Assembly: GCA_000436755.1 (NCBI GenBank)
Contig: FR887287.1
Location: 6,841 to 29,146, forward strand
Length of the DNA stretch: 22,306 bases
DNA from: Clostridium sp. CAG:253
GTDB lineage: Bacteria > Bacillota > Clostridia > Lachnospirales > Lachnospiraceae
Direction of reading: 5' to 3'
The notes below the pieces were generated by a model. The model saw nothing but the letters and a program-made list of their open reading frames with translations, did no database searches and was not told the DNA's origin. The position numbers were made by a program, and so were the translations under genes. Shown in pieces: positions 22,246 through 22,306 of the stretch (position 1 is its first letter; the number at the start of each line of letters is the position of its first letter).

Positions 22246-22306
22246 GATTGAATTTGAGTTCTGGGATGCGGGTTTTAATATTTTCAGAATTTGTGTATAA
22301 TTGAAA

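Noticed and set aside
22246..22306. Promoter of a following gene (TATAAT at 22296-22301)
   Set aside because: There is no convincing -35 at the right distance and the downstream sequence is outside the window.

Overview
The window looks like chromosomal DNA from a low-GC, anaerobic Firmicute, most likely a Lachnospiraceae relative (Clostridia). The grounds are the AT-rich coding sequence, heavy use of AGA/AAA/ATA codons, strong Shine-Dalgarno sites, a DUF5702/TadE/prepilin peptidase/FHA cluster of the kind common in gut Lachnospiraceae, and the overall family content. This assignment is inference. No rRNA, tRNA, CRISPR array, transposase, integrase or phage gene was seen.

Positions 1-3444 hold the 3' end of a Tad/Flp-like pilus or secretion locus, all on the + strand and tightly packed. 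In order: the tail of a DUF5702 protein, a TadE-like pseudopilin with two Cys/His modules, an A24 prepilin peptidase, a second TadE-like protein with a 5-residue repeat linker, and a DUF6382-FHA protein with eight 7-residue repeats. A convergent lipoprotein gene (PrcB-like) follows at 3574-4011. Glycogen phosphorylase (glgP, 4259-6721) has its own promoter and terminator. Next comes a two-gene unit, sppA plus an RDD membrane protein, matching the Bacillus sppA-sppI (yteJ) pairing. It ends at a terminator shared with a convergent, cytoplasmic hybrid histidine kinase (8744-11404, minus strand).

The kinase is divergent from a MarR-controlled efflux operon (11624-16270) that encodes a regulator and the two halves of a heterodimeric ABC exporter. 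One half has a degenerate Walker B/H-loop and a large extracellular insertion; the other has a degenerate signature motif. The operon leader carries three inverted repeats. Single-gene units follow: a membrane-anchored LytM protein without its catalytic histidines, an AIM24-family protein, an NhaC-type Na+/H+ antiporter and a YcxB-like membrane protein.

The window closes with a second MarR regulator translationally coupled to a MATE efflux pump (20454-22245). Its promoter is embedded in the inverted repeat that also forms the terminator of the gene before it.

Most families here are known. The unusual material is in the details: in-frame minisatellites inside three surface or membrane proteins, the doubled metal-site-like module in a pseudopilin, dyads that could serve as both terminator and operator, and promoters that start in the T-run of the preceding terminator.
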